In this document: piece by piece, positions 55,519 through 63,723 of the stretch | Layout: every line of letters begins with the position of its first letter | Position numbering within the stretch: position 1 is the stretch's first letter | Origin: Verrucomicrobiota bacterium | Lineage (GTDB): Bacteria > Verrucomicrobiota > Verrucomicrobiia > Opitutales > Opitutaceae | DNA: 64,000 nucleotides | Direction of reading: 5' to 3' | NCBI GenBank assembly: GCA_028293545.1 | Contig: JAQGOP010000051.1 | Span: 35,292-99,291, forward strand | Translations under genes and position numbers: made by a program | The notes under the pieces: generated by a model | What the model was told of the DNA's origin: nothing | Seen by the model: the letters and a program-made list of their open reading frames with translations, nothing else | Database searches by the model: none

Positions 55519-55547
55519 TGTTGACTACAAACTCCCACCAAAACGGG

Positions 55548-58500
55548 TCAGAACGTGAGCGTATTCGAGAACAGCCAGTTCCGCGCCGGCGACAGCACGA
55601 AGGAGCCCTCGGAATATTTCTCGTCGGTCACATTATAGAGGCCGAACGTGGAATTGATGGCGGTGCCGAACACCTTCCACTGATAACCCAGCGTGGCGTC
55701 GAACACGATGTAGTCGCCTGCTTGGTAACCACCCGCGAGCGGGTTCCAATCCACGGACCGGCTGACGACCGTCTCGGACGAATAGCGGGCGCCGCCGCCG
55801 ACCGAGAGGCCGCGCACCATGGTGTCGCGGAACGTGTATTTGCCGAAGACGTTGAACCGGTACTCCGGCACGTTTTCGATGCGCGCCTTGAAGTAGATGT
55901 CCGACGCTACTTTCGCGGCGGGCGTGGAAGCGTTATACGCCGCGGAACCAGGGGCCGCGCGGGTCTTGTCGTAAAGCGTCTTGGCCGTGAAGAGCCATGA
56001 GCCATTGACCACGAGCTGGAGGTTCGGCGTCGGCGTCAGGATCACTTCGGCTTCGGTGCCTTCGATGCGGTTCTTCAGGTTGGCCGTGCGCCAGCGGAAC
56101 ACGCGCGTGTTGTAGCCGATGGTGCCGGGCGCGAACAACGTGGTGTTGAAGTTGAACGGTTCCTCGAGGTTCGACTGCTTCGCGGAATCGTCGAGCTTCT
56201 GGTCCTTTCGTTCGCCGCGGAACAGCGAGATCGTCCCGACGATCTTGTTGTCCTCGGTCGAGATCTTCGCGCCGATTTCGAAGTTCATGCCCGACTCGTC
56301 CTTGATGTCCGCATACGCACCGCGCGCGGTTTGGGCGGCGACCGCCTGGGCCACCGACGTGATCGTCTGGCCGAGGTACTGGAACGATCCACCGTTCTGG
56401 TCCAACGCGCTCTGGAACACGGCGAGCTCCGCGCCGGGAAACACGCCGCCGACGTTGCCGAGGTTGAACTGGAAGGTCTTCGAGACGGAGGCGTAGACGC
56501 TGATGTCCTTGGTGACCGCGTAGGAAGCGCCGCCCATCCATGCGTCACCGTGGCGCTTGTAGACGTTCGTCTTCACGTAGTACGCGTTGTAGCCGTACTC
56601 GTTCTCGGGGTACATCGTGGGGTTGAGATAAGCGTCAACCGGCACGTCGTACCACGGGTAGTTCGAGAGCAGGTACTGGCCTTTCTCCTCGCGCCACTGC
56701 CGGCGGAAACCGGCGATGATGTTCAGGCGGTCGTCAAAGAGCGCGGCCTGGTAGTTGAGGTACGCGGCGGTGAGCTTTGGCTTGTAACCGTCGAGCCACG
56801 CGCGGCTGATCGGGAACAGCTTGTCGATGGTCGGATAGACTTCGGTGCCCGGGTCAAAGTCGCTGTACACGGCTTTCACGAGCTTGATGTTGCCGAAGCG
56901 ATCGCGGACGACGGCGTTGGTCGTGGGGACACCGGTGTCGTGGCCGCGGCCTTCGCCGACCAAGTTGCCGGGGACCTGCGAGCCGCCGGTGGTGCCAGCG
57001 ACGTAACCCGGGTTCGCGATCGAATTGGTCGCGCCGGGGACGAAGCCGTAGAACGGCGTCAGCTTGAGGTCGTTGCCGAGGTAATTCTGGGTCCAGTCCG
57101 ACTGGTTATAGCCGGTGAGGATCTTGTGTTTGATGCCGCCGGTCTGGAACTTGAAGATCAGGTCCAGCTGGTGCGTATCCGTGAGGCGATAGTAACCGGA
57201 GGTCGCGCTCGCCGCCACGTTCCAGTGGATGCCATCGGCGTACGGCGTGCTGACGCCTTCGATCGAATCGAAACGGCTGTCGTCGCGCTGGTAAACGTAG
57301 CGTCCCTCGAGCCATTCGAACGGCGCGAAGTCGACGGTGGTGGTGAAGGAGTCGACGACGTTCGTGCTGCGGGCTCCGCGGCTGGTGTAATTGAATCCTT
57401 CGTCGTGGATGAACTGGCCGCTCTTGTTCGTGTAGTAAGCGCCGCGGTCCACGCTCGTGTAGGCGGGGAGCGAGTAGTTGTTCGTCGCGATGCGCTTGTT
57501 GTTGATGTAGGTCGCGTAGGCGAGGCTCGGGGTGTTGACGGAGTTGGCGACGATGGGGCTGCCCACCGCGGCGGCCTTCCAGCCGGCGAAATCACTGAAG
57601 ATCCACTCGTAATCGCTCTGGTTGAAACTCTCGCGGAGATATTCGAGGTCGAGGTTGATCTTCAGCTTGTCGTTGGCGAACGGGAGCAGCGTGAGGCTCG
57701 GCGTGAGGTTGATGTTCTTGCGGAACTCATAACGGCGTTCGCCGGGGGTGTCTTCCCACGCGCCGACGATGCGGAAAGCCGCGCGTTTCGACAGCGGGAC
57801 GTTGATGTCGGCGACCACTTTGTCGCCGCCGTTGTCGTTGATGGAATAGCGAAACACCATCGGCAGCTTCGCGAACGAAGGCTGCTTCGTGATGTAGTTG
57901 ATCACGCCGCCCGGATAACCCTGGCCGAAGAAGACAGACGCGGGGCCTTTGACGATTTCGACGCGCTCAACGTTGTCCATGTTGTACGAGATGTAGCGGA
58001 AAAGCCCGTTGCGCATGAGCGTGTTGACGGGGAAGCCGCGCATGGTGAACGCACCTTGGGGCGTGGCCTCGTTGCCGGGGCGACGCATGACGTAGCGGGT
58101 GTCGCCGGAGGAAGCGGCGCTGTAGCGCAGGAGATCGGTCAGCGAACGGGCGTTGGTGTCGTCGATGAATTCGCGGGAGATGACCGACACGTTCATCGGG
58201 ACCTTCTGGATTTCCATGCCGATGCGGGTCGCGGTCATCGCGTTGGTCTTCAGGTAACCGAAGTCGCGCGCGCTATTGACGTTGAACGCCGACATGACGG
58301 TGACGCCGTCGTCGCTCGTGCCGGAGCTGGAGGGCGCGAGCGAGGTGGTCCCAGCCGTTGCGGCGGCCGTGGTCGACGTGGTCGTGGTGGTGGCGGTGGC
58401 CTGAGCCGGGGCGGCGCTGAGGGCGGCCAGGCGGTTCTCGAGTTCAGCAAAACGGGCGCGCAACGCAGCGTTCTCGTTCTTGAGCTCGGCGTTTTCCTCC

Positions 58501-58625
58501 TGGAGGGATTTGGGTGCGCTGGAAGCGGCCCAAACGGGATTGAGTGTGAGCGCGAACAGCGCTGCGAAGACGGCCAGGAAGGCGCGCTTCGGTCGATGCA
58601 GGTGGTGTCTTGGTTGTGGTTTCAT
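55548..58625 (-). CDS. TonB-dependent receptor with N-terminal coiled coil
   Basis: This 1025-residue outer-membrane protein has a signal peptide (RAFLAVFAALFALTLNPVWA) and then an unusual coiled coil (about 42-70: LQEENAELKNENAALRARFA, ELENRLAAL). An Ala/Thr-rich linker follows, then a conventional TonB box and plug (about 125-265: LKTNAMTATRIGMEIQKVPM, FTMRGFPVNTLMRNGLFRYI, VEIVKGPASVFFGQGYPGGV) and a barrel ending LFSNTLTF. Typical receptors lack a coiled coil before the plug. Its gene is divergent from a LacI-type regulator, which suggests carbohydrate uptake. I chose the ATG at 58625 for the signal peptide. A strong terminator follows the gene. Confidence 0.85.
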   Translation of the reverse strand: MKPQPRHHLHRPKRAFLAVFAALFALTLNPVWAASSAPKSLQEENAELKNENAALRARFAELENRLAALSAAPAQATATTTTTSTTAAATAGTTSLAPSSSGTSDDGVTVMSAFNVNSARDFGYLKTNAMTATRIGMEIQKVPMNVSVISREFIDDTNARSLTDLLRYSAASSGDTRYVMRRPGNEATPQGAFTMRGFPVNTLMRNGLFRYISYNMDNVERVEIVKGPASVFFGQGYPGGVINYITKQPSFAKLPMVFRYSINDNGGDKVVADINVPLSKRAAFRIVGAWEDTPGERRYEFRKNINLTPSLTLLPFANDKLKINLDLEYLRESFNQSDYEWIFSDFAGWKAAAVGSPIVANSVNTPSLAYATYINNKRIATNNYSLPAYTSVDRGAYYTNKSGQFIHDEGFNYTSRGARSTNVVDSFTTTVDFAPFEWLEGRYVYQRDDSRFDSIEGVSTPYADGIHWNVAASATSGYYRLTDTHQLDLIFKFQTGGIKHKILTGYNQSDWTQNYLGNDLKLTPFYGFVPGATNSIANPGYVAGTTGGSQVPGNLVGEGRGHDTGVPTTNAVVRDRFGNIKLVKAVYSDFDPGTEVYPTIDKLFPISRAWLDGYKPKLTAAYLNYQAALFDDRLNIIAGFRRQWREEKGQYLLSNYPWYDVPVDAYLNPTMYPENEYGYNAYYVKTNVYKRHGDAWMGGASYAVTKDISVYASVSKTFQFNLGNVGGVFPGAELAVFQSALDQNGGSFQYLGQTITSVAQAVAAQTARGAYADIKDESGMNFEIGAKISTEDNKIVGTISLFRGERKDQKLDDSAKQSNLEEPFNFNTTLFAPGTIGYNTRVFRWRTANLKNRIEGTEAEVILTPTPNLQLVVNGSWLFTAKTLYDKTRAAPGSAAYNASTPAAKVASDIYFKARIENVPEYRFNVFGKYTFRDTMVRGLSVGGGARYSSETVVSRSVDWNPLAGGYQAGDYIVFDATLGYQWKVFGTAINSTFGLYNVTDEKYSEGSFVLSPARNWLFSNTLTF

Positions 58626-58920
58626 GGTTCTGGCTTTGGGGTGTTCTTGGTCGCGTTTCCCGAGGGCGGAAACGGCGACGGAAATTAAGGGGTGGGGTCG
58701 GACGCGGCGGTCCCGGCGGAGTGGCTGGAACCCGTGGGCCACGGCGAATTCATCGGCCGGCCTGGGCAGCCGGGATGAGCGGGGCAGCGCGACGGAAGGG
58801 TGCGCATGGAAAGAGGGGCGCGAAGGACCGAGAACAAAGAGGGGAATCGGAAGGAGCGGGGCCGACGTTGGTGAAAAAAGGTACTTGTCCGGGGATGTCG
58901 CGCTCCCAAGTTTGGAAGCG
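58626..58920. other. Divergent promoter region between TonB receptor and LacI regulator
   Basis: About 295 bp between the two divergent genes, containing no gene and none of the palindromic repeats. Operator sites for the LacI protein are expected here, but I cannot identify a clear palindromic LacI site by eye. Confidence 0.4.
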
Positions 58921-59946
58921 TTGCAACGACCTTCCGTCATTACACTGGGATTGGTGGCTCGGGCCGCCGGAGTTTCGTCCGCGACGGCGTCGCGCGCACT
59001 TTCCGGGCATCGCAACGTCCGCGCGGAAGTGCGATCCCGCGTGCTCTCGATCGCGCGCGATCACGGCTACCAGCGAAACCACTTGGTGAGCACGATCATG
59101 GGCCAGGTGCGGGGGGCGCGGACGCAGCATTTCCTCGGCAACCTGGCGCTGGTGCACGTGCCTTCCGTGGAGCAGCCGACGCTGCGGCCGATGCAGCTGC
59201 GGATGATCGAGGCGGCGAAGGAGCGGGCACTCGAGCTCGGTTTCCAGACGGGTGTGTTCAGCCTGGGTGACCGCGAGGGCGGCCCGGCCGCCCTCGCGCG
59301 CGTCCTGCGGGCGCGGGGCGTGCTCGGCGTGGTTTTTCTCCAGCCCAATTCCAACAACACCACCGCGGGATTTCCCTGGGAGCATTTCACCTCGGTCCAG
59401 ATTGACTACGATTCGCCGAACCTGGTGCAGCACACGGTCTCGCTCGATCACCACTTCACGCTGGTGGGCGCGCTCTCGAAGCTGCGGACGCTCGGCTACT
59501 CCCGCATCGGCCTCTTCATCGAACGCCACAAGGACGAGCGCCTCGTGCACAAATGGTCGGCGGCGTTTCGCTCGTTCCAGGAAAACCATGGTGGCATCGG
59601 CCACGTCCCGGTGTTGATGAGCGAGACGATGACGAGCCGGGAATTCACCCCGTGGCAGCGCCTGCATCAGCCGGACCTGGTGGTCGGCCATGTCGACCGG
59701 GCGGTGGCCTGGATGAAACGCAACGGCCGCGAGGCGCCGCGCGACATTGGTTTCTTCAACTTGAATTGGAACGAGCGCATGCGGCCCTGCGCGGGCCTCG
59801 ATCTCCGCCCGGAACTTCACGGCAACGTCGCCGTCGAAACCCTCGCCGCGCAGATCCAGCGCAACGAACGCGGAGTGCCGTTGAACCCGCAGACGATTTC
59901 AATTCTGGGCCGCTGGGTCGATGGTCCGACGCTGCGAAAAGCGTAG
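58921..59946 (+). CDS. LacI-family transcriptional regulator
   Basis: This 341-residue protein has an N-terminal LacI HTH (about 4-50: VITLGLVARAAGVSSATASR followed by ALSGHRNVRAEVRSRVLSIA and RDHGYQRN) and a periplasmic-binding-like sensor domain (NLALVHVPSVEQPTLRPMQL, GVLGVVFLQPNSNNTT, HTVSLDHHFTLVGALSKLRT, YSRIGLFIERHKDERLVHKW). No ATG exists at the right place; a TTG at 58921 gives a standard start, with TTG at 58912 as an alternative. It faces a TonB receptor, which is its most likely target. The ligand is probably a sugar. Confidence 0.8.
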   Translation: MQRPSVITLGLVARAAGVSSATASRALSGHRNVRAEVRSRVLSIARDHGYQRNHLVSTIMGQVRGARTQHFLGNLALVHVPSVEQPTLRPMQLRMIEAAKERALELGFQTGVFSLGDREGGPAALARVLRARGVLGVVFLQPNSNNTTAGFPWEHFTSVQIDYDSPNLVQHTVSLDHHFTLVGALSKLRTLGYSRIGLFIERHKDERLVHKWSAAFRSFQENHGGIGHVPVLMSETMTSREFTPWQRLHQPDLVVGHVDRAVAWMKRNGREAPRDIGFFNLNWNERMRPCAGLDLRPELHGNVAVETLAAQIQRNERGVPLNPQTISILGRWVDGPTLRKA

Positions 59947-59966
59947 TGTGGCCGAGCGCAGCTCGC

Positions 59967-59995
59967 AGGTGGAACGCGTTGTCCCCAACACGTTG
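59967..59995 (+). repeat. Family-2 repeat
   Basis: AGGTGGAACGCGTTGTCCCC followed by AACACGTTG, just behind the LacI gene. Confidence 0.6.
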
Positions 59996-60097
59996 CCGTA
60001 GACGCCGAGCCCGAAAGGGAGCGGATTCGACCGCGATTAAACGCCGACGGAACCCGACGGCACCTTGCGGAAAGGTCGCTGCACCCTCGGCGGACTT

Positions 60098-60123
60098 CGG
60101 AGCAGGCGGGCCGCCTGCGCTAC
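60098..60123 (-). repeat. REP-like repeat providing a stop codon
   Basis: GGAGCAGGCGGGCCGCCTGC followed by GCTAC. Its CTA (60120-60122) is the complement of the TAG stop of the gene on the minus strand. Confidence 0.65.
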
Positions 60124-60647
60124 GGCTTCACGTCGCCTTGGACGGCCACATCCGTGGCCTTCCCGGTGACGGCGCCGATTGCGACCATCAGCAGCGTCAC
60201 GGCCTTGCCGTACACCGTGTCCCAGTAGTGGCCTTCCTTGGGTTGCACGCGGATGATGGTTAATTCCGGGTCGTTGACGCCGCCCGGAAACCACGCCTTC
60301 GCGATCGGGGTCCAGTATTTTTCCCGAAAGTCCTTCGAGTCATGAATCGTAGCGAAACCCAGCAGGTTCAGGTACTCGGAGTCGCCCGTGTTGGCGAAGA
60401 GCAGCTGGACGCGCGGGTTGCGGTTGATGTCCTTGTTCAGCGTGCTCGAACGAGCGCTGAGGAACCAAACGTTACCGATGACGTCGACGTCCTGCACCGT
60501 CATAGGCCGCACCTCAAGTGGCAGCTGCCCGGTCGACGTCCCGAAGAAACACACCCGCGCCGACGTTCCGAGTTTCCGGATTTTTTCGACGGCGGGGGAG
60601 TGATTGAGGTTTTTCGAATTATCAGGGCTGGCGGTCGACTTTTTCAT
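60120..60647 (-). CDS. Pyridoxamine-phosphate-oxidase-like protein (general stress protein 26 type)
   Basis: This 175-residue protein has the split-barrel flavin-binding pattern: IRKLGTSARVCFFGTSTGQL, PLEVRPMTVQDVDVIGNVWF, SSTLNKDINRNPRVQLLFAN and YLNLLGFATIHDSKDFREKY, matching general stress protein 26-like family members. They bind FMN or related cofactors and are linked with oxidative or general stress. The C-terminal stretch (VRVQPKEGHYWDTVYGKAVT) is typical. ATG at 60647. The stop codon is donated by a reverse REP-like repeat. Substrate unknown. Confidence 0.82.
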   Translation of the reverse strand: MKKSTASPDNSKNLNHSPAVEKIRKLGTSARVCFFGTSTGQLPLEVRPMTVQDVDVIGNVWFLSARSSTLNKDINRNPRVQLLFANTGDSEYLNLLGFATIHDSKDFREKYWTPIAKAWFPGGVNDPELTIIRVQPKEGHYWDTVYGKAVTLLMVAIGAVTGKATDVAVQGDVKP

Positions 60648-60716
60648 TTAGGACGGACTTCCCCGGTATCGCGCTGTTCCCGCCGCGCGGATTTTTTCGA
60701 CCGCGCGATCCCGTCG

Positions 60717-61304
60717 TTAACGCGGGCGAAGGCGCTGGCCGATGCGCTCGGCCAAGGTCCCGAGACGCGCAGCGGCGGAGTCGGGCCGGCGCTTCAGGTC
60801 GTGGCGGGCTTTCTCGACCTCACCCAGTGCCTCGGACCAAGTCAGCACGGGCGGGGGCGCGACGATTTCTTTTCGCGGGGAGGGCTCGGGCACGAGCTCG
60901 AGCTTTGGCGGCGCGGAAATGCGAGGGGAAGCGGTGGAGTGCGCCGGGGCGAGCTTTGGGGTTTTTCGGCGTGGGTGCGGCAGGTCGGGTTTGGGCTCGC
61001 CGGCGGCGGCGTGGCTGGACTCGGGCTCGGCGAGCAAATCGTAGTTGATCCCGACGATGCGCGTTTCGGAAAACCGGCGGAGCGACTTCGGGAATATCAG
61101 GAGCTGCGCGCCCGGCTCGGCCTTCAGCAGGCCGACTGTGCCGAAATCCTTTTGGCCACCGCGAGCAACGTGATGGACCGTCATGATCCGCGATTCCTTC
61201 AGCGCACTCATCAGCGACCGATCGCGCTGGGGCGCGACCCACGTGAGGTGCACGCTGGGCCGCCCGCACTTTTCCACCACCTTGGAAAAACGCGCGGCCT
61301 TCAT
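60717..61304 (-). CDS. Conserved hypothetical protein
   Basis: The N-terminal 90 residues (of 195) look like a small conserved domain: SKVVEKCGRPSVHLTWVAPQ, LMSALKESRIMTVHHVARGG, QKDFGTVGLLKAEPGAQLLI. They are followed by a long Pro/Ala/Lys linker (about 100-160: GEPKPDLPHPRRKTPKLAPA) and a helical end (SEALGEVEKARHDLKRRPDS). I cannot name the domain. I used the ATG at 61304; a GTG at 61364 would add 20 residues. It lies 70 bp from the PNPOx-like gene on the same strand, so co-transcription is possible. Confidence 0.6.
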   Translation of the reverse strand: MKAARFSKVVEKCGRPSVHLTWVAPQRDRSLMSALKESRIMTVHHVARGGQKDFGTVGLLKAEPGAQLLIFPKSLRRFSETRIVGINYDLLAEPESSHAAAGEPKPDLPHPRRKTPKLAPAHSTASPRISAPPKLELVPEPSPRKEIVAPPPVLTWSEALGEVEKARHDLKRRPDSAAARLGTLAERIGQRLRPR

Positions 61305-61427
61305 CGGATTAACGACCGGCGCCAGACGCGGTGGTTCAGCCAAGGCAATTGAGTTAGGCGTCACGAAACACGCAAAAGTACCGTGGCACCAAGTTCTGGG
61401 CCTACGGGCACGCTTTCGTCTGCTTGC

Positions 61428-62045
61428 CTACATGTGATCAACGCGTCTTGCCCGGCGGCCGGTGAGAATGGCGCCCTCGACCGGGACGTACTCGAGTTCC
61501 GTTCCCGCGCGCGCGGCGCGGAGGAGCAAGGCGCCGCGGCTCATGTCGCCGCGGCCGACGAACTCGCTCGGGAAAAGCAGGTGCGGGCCGAAGACTTCGA
61601 GCAGCACCTCGCGGTATTTGGGCGTCGCGATGCTCCCGAGCAAAATCACCCGGGTCGTGGCGCCGAGTTTTCGCCGCAGGGCGCGTGCATGGCGCCGAAG
61701 CGGGCCATGATAGGTTTCATCGCCCGCTTCAATTTGAGTGGTGCCAAACGCGATCAGCTCCGGCGGGCCGATTATTTTCTCAGGATCGACAAGGCCGGCG
61801 TTGGACGTGATCACGCGCACGACGTCACCCGATTCCGGCGGCGCGAAACGCCGCGAATACGCGATCTTGCCGCGAAAATAGAGCCCACTCGCGAAGGCAA
61901 ACACCGTGGCGAGCGGCAGGCCTTCCGCCTGGAATTGCCGCGCGAGCGCGAAGGGCGCGCGGGGATTGAGCAGGAATTTCGCTCGCATCCCGCCCGCATG
62001 CGCTGGCGAAAGGAGAAAAATCCGCGGTGAGGACGATGCGGCCAT
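61428..62045 (-). CDS. Conserved hypothetical protein (DUF4433/uracil-DNA-glycosylase-like unclear)
   Basis: This 205-residue protein begins with MAASSSPRIFLLSPAHAGGM, which could be part of a nucleotide-binding strand-loop (SPAHAGG), followed by RAKFLLNPRAPFALARQFQA, SGLYFRGKIAYSRRFAPPES, VRVITSNAGLVDPEKIIGPP and LEVFGPHLLFPSEFVGRGDM. The order of strands suggests an alpha/beta protein of conserved type, but I cannot match it with confidence to a known family; the alternatives in the name are guesses. The ATG at 62045 gives a compact protein. The open frame extends further upstream on this strand only as a shadow of the BrkB gene. Confidence 0.5.
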   Translation of the reverse strand: MAASSSPRIFLLSPAHAGGMRAKFLLNPRAPFALARQFQAEGLPLATVFAFASGLYFRGKIAYSRRFAPPESGDVVRVITSNAGLVDPEKIIGPPELIAFGTTQIEAGDETYHGPLRRHARALRRKLGATTRVILLGSIATPKYREVLLEVFGPHLLFPSEFVGRGDMSRGALLLRAARAGTELEYVPVEGAILTGRRARRVDHM

Positions 62046-62288
62046 CCTGTAACGACCAGCGTCGTTGTGACAGGTGTCGGGAGTTTTTTTGGCCGGCGTT
62101 GAATGTTGAAAGTCGAGGGTTGAAAGCGGAGAGCGGGAGTACTGCGCCTGGCGTGAGGCCGGTCCGTGGCCGACGTTGCCGGCGGTCCCGCTTAACTTTC
62201 CGCCGTTCGGGGTTTCAACTGCTGACTTCCAACCTCCAACTTCTCCCGCGGCACGAGTGCCCAGGATTGCTGTCGGTCGCAGCGTCAC

Positions 62289-63230
62289 TTGAAACCCGTG
62301 AAAACCATTTCGCTCTGGACCAAGATCCTCCTCAACGCCGGGAAAACCTGGGCGTCGGACAACGCGTTCAAGCATTCCGCGGCGGTCAGCTTCTACACGC
62401 TGTTTTCCATCGCCCCGATCACGATCATCGCGGTGACCATCACCGGGATCTTCATCGGCAAGGAGGAAGCCGGGCGTCAACTGGGCGCGCAGATTTCCCA
62501 GCTGATCGGCCCCGCCAGCGCGGAAATGATCCAGGCGGCGGCGAAGGCAGCCGAGGTCCAGAGTGAAAGCAGGATGGCCACGACGATCGGCATCGTGCTG
62601 CTCATCGTCGGCGCCACCACGGTTTTCGGGCAGCTGCAGGATTCGCTGAACAGCATCTGGAGCGTGCGCGCCAAGCCGAAGCGAAGCGGATGGGTGATCA
62701 TGCTGGTGCAACGGCTCGTGTCGTTCGCAATGGTGCTGACCGTGGGGTTCCTTTTGCTCGTTTCGCTGGTGTTGACGACGGCGCTGACGAGCGCGCTGGG
62801 CCGGTTCAACGGCGGATTGGTCGACTCGCCCGCCCTCGCGCGCACCGCGGACCTGACCGTGGGCCTGCTGGTGATCACGGTGCTCTTCGCGTTGCTCTTC
62901 AAAGTCCTGCCCGACGTGAAACTCCGCTGGCGCGATGTCTGGCTCGGCGCGCTGCTGACCGCGATTTTGTTCACAGTCGGCCGGTACCTCATTGCGCTCT
63001 ATCTCGGGCATTCCACGGTCGCCACCATTTATGGCACCGCCGGATCGCTGGTCGCCCTGCTCATCTGGGTTTATTACTCGTGCGCGATCCTCTTTTTCGG
63101 CGTGGAATTTACCCGCGCCTATCGGCTGGCTCATGAGCTGGATGTTGAACCTAAGGACACCGCCGTCCGGGTTCGCGAACAAATCATCGAGGGGCGGAAG
63201 GGGAAACTGGCGCGAGCAGCCAGTAATTGA
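62289..63230 (+). CDS. YihY/BrkB-family inner-membrane protein
   Basis: This 313-residue protein has the family's six hydrophobic segments: AFKHSAAVSFYTLFSIAPIT (characteristic start), IGIVLLIVGATTVFGQLQDS, QRLVSFAMVLTVGFLLLVSL, ADLTVGLLVITVLFALLFKV and the PDVKLRWRDVWLGALLTAIL segment with LIWVYYSCAILFFGVEFTRA near the end. Once called ribonuclease BN, the family has no proven nuclease role and is thought to be a transporter or membrane organiser. The marked start is TTG at 62289; a GTG at 62298 also gives a good N-terminus. Convergent with nothing nearby. Confidence 0.82.
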   Translation: MKPVKTISLWTKILLNAGKTWASDNAFKHSAAVSFYTLFSIAPITIIAVTITGIFIGKEEAGRQLGAQISQLIGPASAEMIQAAAKAAEVQSESRMATTIGIVLLIVGATTVFGQLQDSLNSIWSVRAKPKRSGWVIMLVQRLVSFAMVLTVGFLLLVSLVLTTALTSALGRFNGGLVDSPALARTADLTVGLLVITVLFALLFKVLPDVKLRWRDVWLGALLTAILFTVGRYLIALYLGHSTVATIYGTAGSLVALLIWVYYSCAILFFGVEFTRAYRLAHELDVEPKDTAVRVREQIIEGRKGKLARAASN

Positions 63231-63277
63231 TTGGTTGAAAAAGATTTAGGGCATTGACCATCGTTTATCATATTAAT

Positions 63278-63406
63278 GGCATAAAAATGCTCTTTAAGTC
63301 CTAAAATCAGCTTAAAAGGTATAAAAATGCTTTTAATTGAATAGTCGATAAAGAGCATAAAACTACTGATTAATTGACAAAAATGGAATTAAAGGTAGAA
63401 ATACGC
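63278..63406. promoter_or_regulatory. Four operator-like repeats in an AT-rich hipBA leader
   Basis: In an AT-rich patch (63235-63411) the word GGCATAAAAATGCTCTTTAA (63278-63297) is repeated as GGTATAAAAATGCTTTTAA at 63318-63336, exactly 40 bp later. Weaker versions are GCATAAAA at 63355-63362 and GGTAGAAATACGC at 63394-63406, the latter just before the hipB ATG. They look like binding sites for the HipB-like repressor. Confidence 0.55.
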
Positions 63407-63411
63407 TCATT

Positions 63412-63723
63412 ATGAATGAGGTAGTTAAATCGACGGCAGAATTGCAGGCCGAATTAGGTCAAGCGTTGCGGGCGCTGCGAATCAACCGGCAGCTCACCCA
63501 GGAGAACCTGGCGGTGAAGGCGGGAGTTTCGCTGCGGTCGTTGGCAAACCTGGAGCGCAACGGGGGAGCGACCCTGCAGACCTTGGTGCGCGCGTTGAAT
63601 GCGATGGGCGCGGCGGGGACGATCAGCCAACTGGTGCCGCAGCCGCAGATCAGCCCGCTCGCGATGCTGCGTCACGAGACGGGTCGGCCGCAACGGGTGC
63701 GTCGGCGGAGTGGCGCCGCGTGA
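63412..63723 (+). CDS. hipB: HipB-like Xre-family antitoxin/repressor
   Basis: The protein is 103 residues with a Cro/C1-type HTH at about residues 15-70: LGQALRALRINRQLTQENLA, then VKAGVSLRSLANLERNGGAT, LQTLVRALNAMG. This is the HipB pattern. HipB neutralises the HipA kinase and represses the operon through repeated operators. The AT-rich leader with four repeats fits this. The ATG at 63412 is clear and its stop overlaps the HipA gene start by 4 bp (GTGA). The last 20 residues (RPQRVRRRSGAA) are basic. Confidence 0.8.
   Translation: MNEVVKSTAELQAELGQALRALRINRQLTQENLAVKAGVSLRSLANLERNGGATLQTLVRALNAMGAAGTISQLVPQPQISPLAMLRHETGRPQRVRRRSGAA

Noticed and set aside
56331..58688. A 785-codon open frame on the plus strand opposite the TonB receptor
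   Set aside because: It is antisense to a clear receptor gene, has Val/Arg-rich composition without any domain, and results from GC-rich codon bias.
62046..63182. N-terminal extension of the minus-strand hypothetical gene up to 63182
   Set aside because: The extension lies entirely opposite the BrkB-family gene and contains no domain; the ATG at 62045 gives a compact protein.
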